Shown here one piece after another: positions 33,902 through 46,120 of a stretch of 64,000 bases of DNA (the first letter of the stretch is position 1; every line of letters starts with the position of its first letter). The notes below the pieces were generated by a model. The model had not been told where the DNA came from. It made no database searches and saw nothing but the letters and a program-made list of their open reading frames with translations. The DNA lies in NCBI GenBank assembly GCA_914767715.1, contig OU612072.1:25976001-26040000 (forward strand), given 5' to 3'. The translations under genes were made by a program, and so were the position numbers. This DNA is from Membranipora membranacea (lineage: Eukaryota; Bryozoa; Gymnolaemata; Cheilostomatida; Membraniporidae).

Positions 33902-36900
33902 CTAGCTGTTCTGCTGTTCCAGATTATAATCATCTGAATGATAGAGATCAGCTAATAGTCTATATATGTACGGCGGTGAATATCCTCCACTAAAATAACA
34001 AATCCTTAATTCAGTTACTCATACAAAGAAAGTCATGAGGTGAGAGAGTAATTCCATTTTGACCTGAGTGGCAGGAACTTATTAAAGAATGCAACATACA
34101 GCATCCAAGGCCGGGTGTTCAGCAAGGCAGTTAGGATTGAGAGTTTTTATAATTTATAGTTTTTATAGGAATGTAACATTTAGAACCTGTCACTGGAGCA
34201 AAGTGAACCAAGATCTTTCAATGCTATGAATTAGATCCTGTTTCTACAGCGGTAGGACCGACTTCCTGACATATGCCACATACTTACATATTAGTAGCAT
34301 ATATAGATACACTTACATGTTAGTAGCGTATATAGTGACTAGATGCGGCGGTACGTAGTCGTACAGAGGACATGCAATGCTGACGTGGTTGATTATCTCC
34401 CCTGAATGGTATGGCATCACGTCGTGAGGTGAGACTGTGTGGTTAAACTTATCCTGATCATATGAGCTGAGATACTGTGGTGTTAACTTATACATGGGAG
34501 CTAACACTATCATCTGTAAAGTTAGAAATAGATCATATTAAGATTGATATAAATTGAAAAATGATATACTATTTATAGACTGTTGGCTATATACAAAAAG
34601 ATTATAAATACAGGTTAAAACAGCAAACAATGAACAGAGCATGATGCACGACGGGAATTGGGAGAGTTTAAGGACAGAGGCTGGAGGGTTGAAACTTAGT
34701 GGGTACAATTAATTATGACAGTGTGTAGCAGTACAAAAGTGACACCATTATCAGTCTCTGAATCTCAGACTTGGGCATCGATCAGTGGAGGAATGAATCC
34801 CTAACTGTGAGACTTACTATCATAAAAGCTAAACAACACAATCTGTATGGTTTATTCCCTCTATTTGCAAAATATGTTGACAATCAATTTCCATGTCAAT
34901 GATTATGGTATTTTAGCATCAGGTTTGGCACAACTTTATTATAACTCAACACAACAGGTGACAGGGGGAGTATATACCCATGAGGACTCGAGCCAATGTC
35001 TCCTGCCAAACCAATCCCCTGGCAGTGATTAGCAAGTGAGGTAACCGATTGCGCTAATGGTGAGCTCACTTAAAGTATTAGATAATACTTACAGGTACTG
35101 AATAGTGTTTAGCAGCGAGGGCCAATGTGTGAGTTCCGCTTGATGACTTCAGTCTGAAAAATAGAAAGAGTCAGTGGATCAATGATGATAATGTATGCCA
35201 TTTTCAAAGCGTATGAGATCTCTGAATGGTAACAATTAAAGGTAGATGGTGGAAGACCAACCAAATTAGATGTAGCTAAACATTCAGGTTATGTTTGTTT
35301 AGAGAAATGCTTCTTTGGTGCAACACACACACCGTCTGGCAACATCACTGAATCCAATCATGTTTCAATTTTACTACGTTATGTATTTGGTAGTCTAAGT
35401 GCTTAAACCATACACAAAACAGAAATTTAAACAGTGTCTGGATAGCTGGTAGCAGCAATCTGTCATCAACCAGTGGTTGATAATGATAATTAACAGCTAT
35501 CCCAACACAGTTTAAGCATTTAAACCATCTTTTTGGCGGAACTTTCAGCACCTATTTGGACCACGCAGAACTTGACCCTCTGTTTTGACCTGAGATATAA
35601 GCATCTACTCACCCTCCGTCAGCCATTACAGAGTTTGTACCGATGATGACTTTATTACATCGTGACATCATAGCGAATACGGCAGCATCGCTGACTAATG
35701 TAGTCTTAATATCTGCTTCTACTAACGACTTAGCTAGCTCATGTCCCTGTGGAAGAGAGAGGCATACTTATCAGGCACATCTTACATTATAAGTCGAATG
35801 AAGTAAATATCAGATGCAATAACGCCTGGAATAATGGTCCATTTGTATCTGGTAGCCTTATAAAATAATGTATGCTTTGGATTAATTACAGAGGTTAAGC
35901 TATTAAATAAAGAGGTAAATCAAATTCTGATTAGCTGTAAAACAGAAGCATTGCCGTCAGAAAGGCATTAGCATCTTTATGGGGCTCTTGTGTGGTTTTC
36001 AAATACAAAAATTTGGGAATCTCACATAATTAAACGCGACTAATTTTGAAAATCGGATTCAAGTTTATAGAAGATACCAAAACCTTTTGCAATATGAATT
36101 TTTAGATTAGACTATCAGCATGTAATAACCCTCAAGAGATATTGTTAGGAGATTTTTCATAAGCATACAGGCAACAGTGATTTGGAGTTATCCCCCTAAT
36201 GTCAATGAGGAGATAACTATGAAAACGAAACTTAATATCTATTTGTATGAAAGCAGGTTTCCCAACGGACAGTGTCAATGCCAAAATCATAAGACAACCA
36301 CAATCATCAACAATGCGATATTCCTCATATGAAACTTTCTGGCTTATAGACTAATGACACATGTAGCTGAGTTTGACACTGGAAACAAACAAAGATTAGT
36401 TCACCACCATATAGTAAAGGTAAAACTTCGCTCGGTTTGAGGCCAAGTCTTGAATGTCAACCTCTAGATTCCTATTACTAACCTTGTAATTGGGAGCACA
36501 TTCTGCAATGATCACCTGGAAGGTTCGCTTCTTGTTTGCTGCTGTCTATAATAATATAAAAGAGCTCAACAACATCATATCATATAAAGTGAATCAAAGA
36601 AAAATAGCTTAATTACTGATTTTAAGTAAATCAGAGGCGTCGGTTACATCAGGACCAAAATTTCATCAAATAGATGATTAAATTTCCTTTGTGTGTCAAG
36701 ACAATGACAAGAAACTCATGTAGTCAGAATTAGAACTGTGGCATAAATCAGCGATGTTGTGGCTAAAATTTAGTTAAACAAGCTGTCAGCACTGCTGGGT
36801 GTGTGGCATTGTGTTATGTTTGATAACCAACCCTGTGCTAGCAGGGAAACTGGACAGGATAAGGGTGAATGAAACTGTTGCATCTTCAATGGCTTTTTAT

Positions 36901-39900
36901 TATTTGGCCGCAATCAAATACAATTATTCTAAGCATAAAAGGCTCATGGATGACATGAACAGTTCAATTTAAATTTTCAGACACAAAAGGCCCATTATTA
37001 CAGCTAACAAAAGCGCAAAAAGGCAAGCTATAGCTTGCCTTTTTCTAAAGGAATCAATATTGTTCCAATATTATCAATGTTAACGATATCGATTTCATAG
37101 CATAACAGGAAACTGCTGACTATATAGCTAGTTGATGTAGTGAGACTAACGAAAAAAAAAACAGTGAGTAAACCTTTTCCGTCAGTTTTGTGATTTAACA
37201 GACTGATATAAAGACTAAGGCCATTCAATCTCGTTTCTTTTGGATAATGGGGTTCCAAAATGGGAGTAATTAAATGGCCTTAGTCACAGTTTGCTGCAAT
37301 CCTTTCCGTCAGAATAGCTATCATGGAAACTGTATTCTAGTCTGCAATGTGTTTGACCTGTTTAGTAGGCGAGAAGGTTTGCCCATTAATACCCAAGCGG
37401 TGAAGGTCCAGCAAGGGAGAAAACTTTGCGCAATCATTGTATCCTCCATTCTGAGGCACTGAAGTGATAACATGCACATACTAACTTTGGACGTACAATT
37501 ACGTCAATCACACCATTGTTAGATGTAATATAGTACCATTTATTTTTTTTAACAGCCTAAATACCTGCAGAAAGATGCCACCACTAGCTGGACACTCTGG
37601 TGAAAACAATGACACCCATCTAATATTTGGCCTAATATTTGGCCTAATATCTTTATCCATTTGGTTGCTGGGCGTCTTCATGACATGTGGAAAGTGTTGT
37701 GAGAGAGATAAATGGATCAGATATCTCCTCATGGTGGCCGGAATAGTTGTCGGCACAGCTGATTTAGCACACATGGCAATGGATGGCTCGACTAAAGATT
37801 TCTTCAATAAGGAGATGATCATATCTCTAGTAACATGTTTAATGAGTGTCGTCCTTGAAGCATTGTCTCAATGTTGCGATATACCAGAACTTGAATTAAC
37901 ATGGATCACTACAGGAGCGACCAGTGCTATCACTATGATGTTATTTTTGTTCATTAAAATTGCATGGTTTTTTTATCATTATTTTGTGTCTCGCGAATAC
38001 CAATCTGGGGAGGCTGACCATTTCTAGTTATATAAGTGTAAGTGAAGATCACACTATGAAAGCGGAACTCAATCACTAGGTATCAGAATCGTTATTACCT
38101 AACATAATTTAACATTTGACTGTATGACATTTTGCAAACTCCAACTAAATCAATAAGTAAATAAATAAGATTAAATATTGCCGAAATATTGAAATATACA
38201 TAATGTAATGATAACAGTTATGATACCAACAGTCAACAGTTTAATAACAGTTTTTTTGTTTTTCTTTCAAGATTGTATCTTGCTTTTTTATTCAGTCAGC
38301 AACTGATATATGTGGCTGTGATTTCATTACTAAGGGTAAGAGAGACAAAACTATTAACGGTAGGCTCACTGAATGACTGATAACAATACATTTTTCATAG
38401 ATAGCCTAGGTACAACTTTCTTTTATAACTTTTATTTTGTGTAGCTTCTTTCTTATAGTAAGTTACACTTTTTTACCGACAGCCACAGAGTGGTAATAAA
38501 TCAATCATTCACGTTTCATGATTGTTGAAGTTTCTGTTCTCCAAGAGACCTTAAACATCATGTACTTATATTTCTCAAGAGAGGAGGGGGGGGGAGGGAG
38601 AAAGAATAGTGACATGAGACCGTACTGTCCATTGAATAGGCAACTTACAGCTATAGGTCTCAATGACCGACTCAATAAATTTTGATTATTATAGGATACA
38701 TTTGATGACATTAGCATTATTACATTCTAACCGGTACTTGTCAGGTTGTGTGTTTTGTAGTTGGCTAGTATGCAAGGAAATGTGAGATGTGGATATTTTG
38801 GGTCAGTTAAAGTTACCCCAATAATGGTGGCTTGTGTGTAGGGAGTATCCCTAATACATAGAATGTAAAAATATTATATCTGTGGTCACACTAGTTTGGT
38901 TAAGCACAAAAAGCTCTTTTCAGAAGCCACCAGTTTAGTGTGTAATCAACTGTGAAAGAAAAAGCACCCAGTGAGACAGTTGTGCTCTCAAGAAACGACC
39001 ATCAACTTACTTTTAGAAATTTCTCGACAAGTCTGGAGTTGCCCAGAGTCATGATGACCTCATTATTCTGTATGTATTCTAGAGAGTTACCGCATACAAT
39101 CTCTGCGCTACAACAATGAATTAAGTTGAGTATACATTAAGTTAGGATCACAGAAAAAAACAGGTTCCAGGGAAATCGAGAGCAACAGTTTCACTTGGCC
39201 CGATACCCATGGGACACCAGGATATGTGATTCTTATCTGTGCATTTTCATAAAAGTCTATTGGCCCTTAGTTTATGGTTAGGCCTAACTATATACTCATA
39301 CTGTGTTCAATATTACTATGTGCTATATAAACAGAAAACGCACAACACAAGCTGTTGTGAAAAAAAAGTCTGCAAACTCTCTTAAGCACTGTTTGGGTTT
39401 TACCTATGTTCCAACTTCAACAAATATGAGATATATCAATATTCCAAACGTTCGGGGGTAAGCCTTCAAAATCTTGCCATAACTGAGATGCTAACCTGCA
39501 GACAAACACTCGTAAATTTAAGAGATACGATTTGTTTTTGTCAATCTACCCTACCTGGTCTCTAATTCAGACAGTAACTCATTGATAGAATCAATGACAG
39601 AGTCTTTCAGGTTAAGCTTGGTCTGTGTGTACTCATTCTCATCACTATAGGCAGCTAATAATAATTTCTAAAACGACAATAACAGTGAATCAAATACATA
39701 GCTAAGAGCTATCCCATACACATTGATTGATATTGACATTGATATTATTTTATCTGGTACTGACAAGCTACACCATAAGATGCAAATCAACTAGTGAGGT
39801 GAAGCTTTGTAATTCAATTCAGTGTAGAAGCTTCAAATTAATCTTGTGATAAGATTATGAAATTGTGAATTGAGCACGGGGTTGCAATGATAGTCATAGT

Positions 39901-42900
39901 TGACTACAGGATGGGAGATTCTTATGCAGAACCTATCTTATAAAATATTTGTTTCTACTTTGGATCTAGGGAGTTACCTGAAGAGATTCTTGTGTGTCTT
40001 TTTCGTCAGTCTTGTCCTTACCACTGAAACAAAAATTTGTTCGAATAAAAATATACATTTTTTTGCTCTCAAGAGATGTAAACTTCAATCATCGGAATTT
40101 GTAATTGCATGGAATTCAAGATAAACTCAATGCAAATTGCTAGGAGTAACAATGGCTATGTTAACTTTGCAGTAAATTGAATCAAAGAAAGTCAATTGAA
40201 TCACTTTGCGGATGTGAACCAATCGTTTCAGGTTGATTATCTTTGCTAGCGCCTGAATAAATTCAAATTTGCTTGAATTCTCAGACTTAAAAGTCACCCC
40301 ATCAAAACTGGATAAAATTAAGCTTCTATAGGCGAAGTGAAATTACGTCAGTTAGCCAGTGGTGGCACTGTCGCTACGGTGCAGAGAGACTCATATCACA
40401 GAGTCGATCTGCAACAAGTGTGGGATTGACTACAAAAACTAACCTTGAGAAGTATTCCTCTTTGATTATCTTCAGTACTGTAAAAGGGAACAACCAGATA
40501 TTATTAAAACGTCTTCGTATCCTAAGTGGCCATATCACATCCGCTATTAAATTGTAGCAGACCTAGCCTTGTCAAAAAAGTGACCGTGGGACGAGGCCAT
40601 AGCAGACCTATAATACGGTAAATTGAAAGTTTCTTGAAATCCCTTGTTAAAGCATTGGTGGTCATGAAATCTAAGTAAGGTGATTATGTTTCATCACTAG
40701 GGTACATGATTCTGAACACAAATCCTTTAAACTATGAGAAGGGGGTGTGTAGACAAATTCTTGTTATCAATTGAGGGAAACGCGAATAAAAGCATGCTTC
40801 GCTTTTTTTAATGCAGGATAAGAGGCTGGTTCACTGTGAGCAACGGCCAAAACAAACACACTGGCTATATATCGTAGTTGATATCACTCACCTCTACGTA
40901 TCATGTTACCGATAGACGACTCCTGCTGTCCTCTCAGTAGCTCTTCACCAGCTTCTTTTACTAATGTTAAAGCATCACTGAAATAATAAATAATAATGGA
41001 TTGAAATTAAGAGACTGGTGGCAAAGTAACATGACATTGTATCAAAATGAGTGACACAAGAAGGTCTATCACTGCTCAATGACCCAGAGCTATAAACACA
41101 AAATGACGATATGGTAGAACTCAAATAAGTATGACTCTTTTATTGTATCAAATTATAGTAGAATAGGATTCCTTGTTTAGTAACAGCAAACCAATTTCGA
41201 AACTTGCTCATTAAGTTCTAGTTTACAGACTGCAGTGCAAAGTTAGGTTAATGAATTTCAATAGCTGCATGGAAAGCTATTCAATATGGATTTAAGCTAT
41301 ATGATAACCTAGAGTCAACAAATAGAGAAAAACCTCATCCGCTCTCATAACATCAACAGGCTACTTACGCAGCGATCGCCCATTCCGAGTCGGTTAGCTT
41401 CTGTCTCAGATATTTAACAGTTTGATAAGCAGCTTCAAATGATCCGAGTTTCTCTCTAGAAAAGTAAAACATGTCATTTACATTGAGGAGTGCAACCCCT
41501 TCTAAGTGTAATTTGTTGCTGAATTGACGATTTGCCGTTTTACTGAGCGCTTCTTGAACTTTTCTAAGTCAGTCCGCAACCACTGTTGACCGTAGAAGAA
41601 TCACACAATAATAACTAAAGGTGGTTTATGATACTTAGGCCAAGATAGATGACAGACTACCAGTTAACATAGGTATTAGTGCACATTAGTAGGTTTACAC
41701 TAAGATTAGCCAGGCATTTCTTTTTCAGCCTTGCGATGATTCTATTGCCATCCATTTGGCCACGCTTCTCATAATTATTACTTGTCTTTGACAGTGAGAA
41801 TATGCATTACAAGATTCACCATGCTCTGAAAGCTACATGACATAAGTTCCACAAAAATCAGAGGTTTGGGTGTATTGATATCCACATGAGTATTTTGTTT
41901 GTGGTGTGAGTTTATGCATTCAGTCTTGAGACAGCCCTAAAACGTGCAAGACTGCCTCACTACGTCTTAAGATGTGTGTAGAATGTCTAACAGAGTATCC
42001 AGACTGTCTTAAAACGTCTCAAGACTGCCCACAACAAGTCTTATGAGTTTTCACGCACGCGTTGGTAGCAATGGTCTAGGTGTCCTTTCAGAACTGATTA
42101 ACATATTCATATAGTAATAAATGTGTATCTAAGAATAATTTGAAGATCATCTATGCCTTAGGCTTAGCCCAACATGACAACTAAACCCAGACAAAGCCTA
42201 GACTAGGGTAGTAAGGTAAAGTTTAGAAATGGAGTGAGTGAGTGTGTGATACGTAGTTGAATTCAATCGCAAGGTGGCTCAACTTAGCCCAGTGCTAAGG
42301 TGTTAATCAGTATGAAGTAAGGCTGAGATGTAGATAATATTTACCAGAGTTTGGCAGTCAGTATGTCCAGGTGAGAGAATGATTGGAATGGATACCAATG
42401 GTGTATGATTAGTGTGTAACCTTGTTAGGTCAGATAGTTTGAGCTGGTGAATAGTAATGGCCTGTAAACCATCTGTATGAGCTTGATATGAGTACCATGG
42501 GAGGCGAGTAAGTAACCCAGTTAGGTCAGTAAAGTGAGCTAGTTAGTAGTAATTGCCTGTAAACCATCCGTAGTTGTGCTCGATATAATTAGTGGAATAC
42601 CATCAGTCATGGGGTTTTCTGGCTAAGCCGGTGGCATCCCAGAATGCCAGTCAGGGCTTTCCAACTATGTGTCAGCGACAGCCCAGAACGCGCCAATTCC
42701 CAGATCAATGCCAATATTTGCACCCCACCTTTTCAAAGTTTTAACTTAAATAGTGTGCTATTTTTCTGGCTAGAGGAGCTAATGACTGGAATAAATACAG
42801 TTGAGAATAACATTCAATAATTATGAGGATGACTCAGTCATTATCAGTGCAGAAAGCCTAGTTGGATGTAATAACATTTTAATTATTACAGTTTGTGTGT

Positions 42901-43519
42901 AAAAGTATCTCAGAGTGAGCAGTGCGAGTTTGCAGTGAGTAACTACTTGGCTTACTCGACTGTGATTGTGATGAGAGACAGAGAATTGAATGTGAACCAA
43001 CTGAGAGAGACTCTCAGTCTCCAGCGACTGAGTGATTGTGAGAGAAATAACTGAGATACGTTTACACAACATTAGTAGTAATTAATTAATTTATTACACG
43101 AACCATGGCCCTCTACTTTGACAATAACTTACTCACACTTAATAATTACTGAAAGCTACTCCTAGCTTTCAAGTAATTATCTCTGCAAGCTAGGATGTAA
43201 CAAAGGACTTGACTGGAAACGGATAGACAACTGAGCTAGGGGACCAGACAACTCTGACCCGGGCTGACAGACAGACCTACTTGGCTTCCAGCTATATATC
43301 TGGTCATTATTTATGAACACTCATCCTTATATCTGACAGATGTAAACCTTAGCACTGGGCTAAGTTGGGCCACCTTGTATTACTATTAGCATCCAACCAC
43401 GTATCACAATTACTTAAGTTAATTTTGGTAATAAGCACACTTGAAAGCCCTACCCACTCAACCCATACTCACCCTTGCATCAACTCTTTCTTGAAATCCA
43501 GCAATTCAACATTGGACAT
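33902..43519 (-). CDS. EIF2B2: Translation initiation factor eIF2B subunit beta
   Basis: Twelve minus-strand exons join in frame: 43519-43473, 41455-41369, 40977-40892, 40477-40444, 40023-39978, 39667-39555, 39107-39011, 36545-36483, 35746-35613, 35153-35093, 34513-34317 and 33989-33902. They encode 350 residues (human 351). Family landmarks are SSIGNMIRR, the helix NEVIMTLGNSRLVEKFLK, VIIAECAP, SDAAVFAMMSR, NKVIIGTNSVMADGG, GTHTLALAAKHYSVP, APMYKLTPQYL, CPLYDYVPPHLVT and the C-terminal YIYRLLADLYH. eIF2B is the decameric GDP/GTP exchange factor for eIF2 in the cytosol; beta is one of its regulatory alpha/beta/delta subunits. The N-terminal exon is short but in frame. Intron 7 hosts an intronless gene on the other strand, intron 10 a tRNA-like repeat, and intron 1 an inverted-repeat element. 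Confidence 0.95.
34968..35070 (-). mobile_element. tRNA-derived SINE-like sequence
   Basis: On the minus strand, an A-box-like TTAGCGCAATCGG is followed, about 70 bases on, by a B box GGCTCGAGTCC. The acceptor stem does not pair and the spacing is longer than in a standard tRNA, so this looks like a SINE head or tRNA pseudogene. It lies in EIF2B2 intron 10. Confidence 0.5.
37017..37044. repeat. Perfect 28-bp palindrome
   Basis: AAAAAGGCAAGCTA is followed directly by its reverse complement. It lies in EIF2B2 intron 7, upstream of the nested membrane-protein gene. It could be a foldback remnant or a cis element. Confidence 0.85.
37575..38027 (+). CDS. Small four-helix membrane protein, copy B (nested in EIF2B2)
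   Basis: An intronless 150-residue frame with four hydrophobic segments (about 17-37, 48-67, 82-98 and 110-133). It has a Cys-rich first loop (CGKCCERDKW) and an acidic C-terminal tail after the last helix. It is a paralogue of the frame at 29469-29888, sharing SLSIW, LGV, GKC, LMVAG/LMVTG, MDGST, ISL and IK-A. It lies entirely within intron 7 of EIF2B2 on the opposite strand. A TTTTTTAACAG acceptor-like site just upstream (about 37545-37555) suggests a spliced 5' UTR. The family is not recognised and the function is unknown. Confidence 0.72.
   Translation: MPPLAGHSGENNDTHLIFGLIFGLISLSIWLLGVFMTCGKCCERDKWIRYLLMVAGIVVGTADLAHMAMDGSTKDFFNKEMIISLVTCLMSVVLEALSQCCDIPELELTWITTGATSAITMMLFLFIKIAWFFYHYFVSREYQSGEADHF
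42246..43405. mobile_element. Inverted-repeat-bounded element in EIF2B2 intron 1
   Basis: The left end GTGATACGTAGTTGAATT (42246) and the right end, read in reverse complement as GTGATACGTGGTTGGATG (to 43405), continue inward with the shared block AACTTAGCCCAGTGCTAAGG. Inverted similarity covers about 55 bp at each end. Inside, a unit of about 110 bp (GTTAGGTCAG...GCCTGTAAACCATC) is tandemly duplicated near 42420-42580. No transposase and no certain target duplication were seen. Confidence 0.65.
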
Positions 43520-46120
43520 GTCCTCCTGCGACGAGAGAAGCCTCATTTTATTATCTGATGTAATACACTCTCCTAAGCAAGAAAAAAAATGGTTTTATGA
43601 TGTGACAATGATCTGTGCAGTATTTGCCGAGAGCATCGTGAGATTATATGTGGAGTTCGTTGATATGCATGGCTATAGTTCCACAAACATAGCCGGGGTT
43701 CTTTAATTGCATGTTGGGATTTAATTAAAAGTTGTCATTTCTTATTGCGTGGGGAGATAACTCACAGTATTACCCTTGACCACAAGGTACAGAAACTTTT
43801 TAACTGTATGGTCAATAACTAAGTTCACTTGATAAGCTGAGCAAGATATACCAAAACCACTTTAATTTTCCAACTGAAGCTCAATACAAGATCTAAATGC
43901 ATATCCAAAACCTAAATTTATCATGATTTAGTGTTCTCGTCTGAAAAGCTGTTGAAACTCCTTGTCTAGTGTGAAGTTTGTTTATTGCCTAATTTTAAAT
44001 TTCCATCCGGTTAAATGTTGATAGCATCGAGAGAATGGCATATAAGATCATTAATAAAATAAAAGGGTGTCCGAGTTGCATAAGTCGAAAAAAAAGGTGA
44101 TTTGTCTTGATGGCTCTATGCTTGGATGGGCAATATTTGCTCTAAGAGCAGATTTTCTGTTCGTATTTTCTAAAGTTCAGGGGATGGTGATCATTGTCGG
44201 CTATTTTGATTAAGTGTTCACTGCAAGAAGTGTGCAGGAAAGGTGCGATTTTTGGCAGTCCTCTTGAGATTACACTGCCTCCTCGGTTTGGCGTATTACA
44301 GGAACAACAAACCAGTTATGGTTATGACCTGGCAACATACTCTGTGAATGTTCTGCAACTGATGGTAACATTAACCCATGTAAGAAAGTCCAAACACCTT
44401 GTTTCATCGGTTATACTGTCTTCTGAGTATTGGGGTATTTGCCGCGGTTGGAAGACTTGGGGATTATTTCTGAGCTGAGCATCTGACTAGAGTGTGATTC
44501 AGACACTTAACATTCACATCAATCGACAATCAGGATTCCATTCCCTGTCACAATCCTGTTTAACCTGATGAGAGAAACTTATTTATCACTACTGGCACTT
44601 GGGCACACTCATTTCTATGAATGAGGAGAGCTCTGTAAGATCTAAGGTAAATTTTTTATCAGGATTTTTATGAATTAAACTAATTTAGTGTGACATTGTG
44701 ACTGGAAACTTTCATCTAAGTCAGTGAGATCAAATGCCTTGTATGATTGGGTCGAAGTGTGTTTCTGGAAACTATAGGTCCTCTTGTGCAACAAGGCTGA
44801 ATAAACATGCTTCACTTTTGTGTGCCTGTTATCTCTCTGTCAGCAGCAGGTTAGTAAATAAATACAGATCAAGTTTCACCGCCAGCAGTATAAAAGAAAC
44901 CTGGAATGACAGGTTATATCGTCAATGTTACTTATCTCAGTATCTAAGTTTGAATTTGTGGGGTGACACTTCCTACTGGATGAACCCAGTGGTCTACGTG
45001 GACTTCTTTCTTTGTGGGTACTCTACTCCCTGGTTTTTTGCAATTTCTAGATTAAATTATGCAGAAATATGGATCTGTAATAGTATGATTGATATCTGGT
45101 CCAAAGAGACAACTTCACACTGTTTTTGCACAGAATCCAGCAGGATCAGCGCTCTAAAGGCTCCCCTCTACACCTCTTTGCGGGAACTCAGCCCCAACTA
45201 GCTCCCACTCACTCAGAACACTGAATGAACCCAAAGTAAGCGGATCAGTCAAATTTACTTAATATCTTTAAGTTTTTTGAGTATTCAACAAAACAAATTT
45301 GCCCTGAATCTCCTCTAGGGCTCTCATTAGCACCACATTACCTTGCCTAGATTACCTGAACAACTCATTGTTGGAACATTGCATTGTGGGTACTACCCAG
45401 AGAAATCAGATGCGTAAGTTTAGGATAGTTTTAATAACAACAACAACCAATCAGGGAAAAATTCAATGTAGGTTCACGTATTGGAATTAACATAGATTTG
45501 AGAGTCTCATACAAACATCTGAAGTCTGTTGATTGAAAATTGTAGATCAGGATATTCTATTTTAGACAGCCAATGCATAATGAGCTGTATGTAAGTATGA
45601 GTAAAATTGGATAATATAAACGATTTATGGGAATCAATGTGACCTTACTGCGATTTGAATAACTTTAACGACCAAAAATTTCTAATTTGGTAAAATGACA
45701 TTTGAGATAGAAGATTAAGCAAATATGTAGTTGAATATAATAGTTTAAATAAGAATGATGCCCTTGGGACCAAACGTTAGTGAGAACACAACCTTGTTAT
45801 GTCAAAACAACTTCAAATTTTAGACCACAGTGACTTAGTCTCCAGATAACAACAATTTAGTTACAACGCCATGTTACATGTAGCTTTAGTGCCAAACTTT
45901 CAAATAGGAGAATGGGTACGTAGTAAAGGCATTGCACCACATAGCTGATAGTGGACCACCGGTACAACCGGTAGAAGATCAGGCTACATATTATCAAATA
46001 TGTAGAACAGGTCCAGAAACTTAGATAGAACATAGACAAATAACATTGATGAGAAAAAAAACAATCATAGGCTAAAGATGGCCGAAAAATATTGCTGACT
46101 CAAATAGTGTCATTAATTTC
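43520..46120. other. Intergenic region between EIF2B2 and the IGFBP-Kazal gene
   Basis: The EIF2B2 promoter and 5' UTR should lie just right of 43519. An open frame at 43365-43706 (+) overlaps EIF2B2 exon 1 in antisense. Its tail (about 43580-43703) weakly resembles the second helix of the small membrane proteins. A 155-residue open frame at 44734-45201 has no family features. I call no gene here. Confidence 0.5.

Noticed and set aside
44734-45201. 155-residue plus-strand frame
   Set aside because: No domain, no repeats, irregular composition, no convincing splice context; consistent with a chance open frame.
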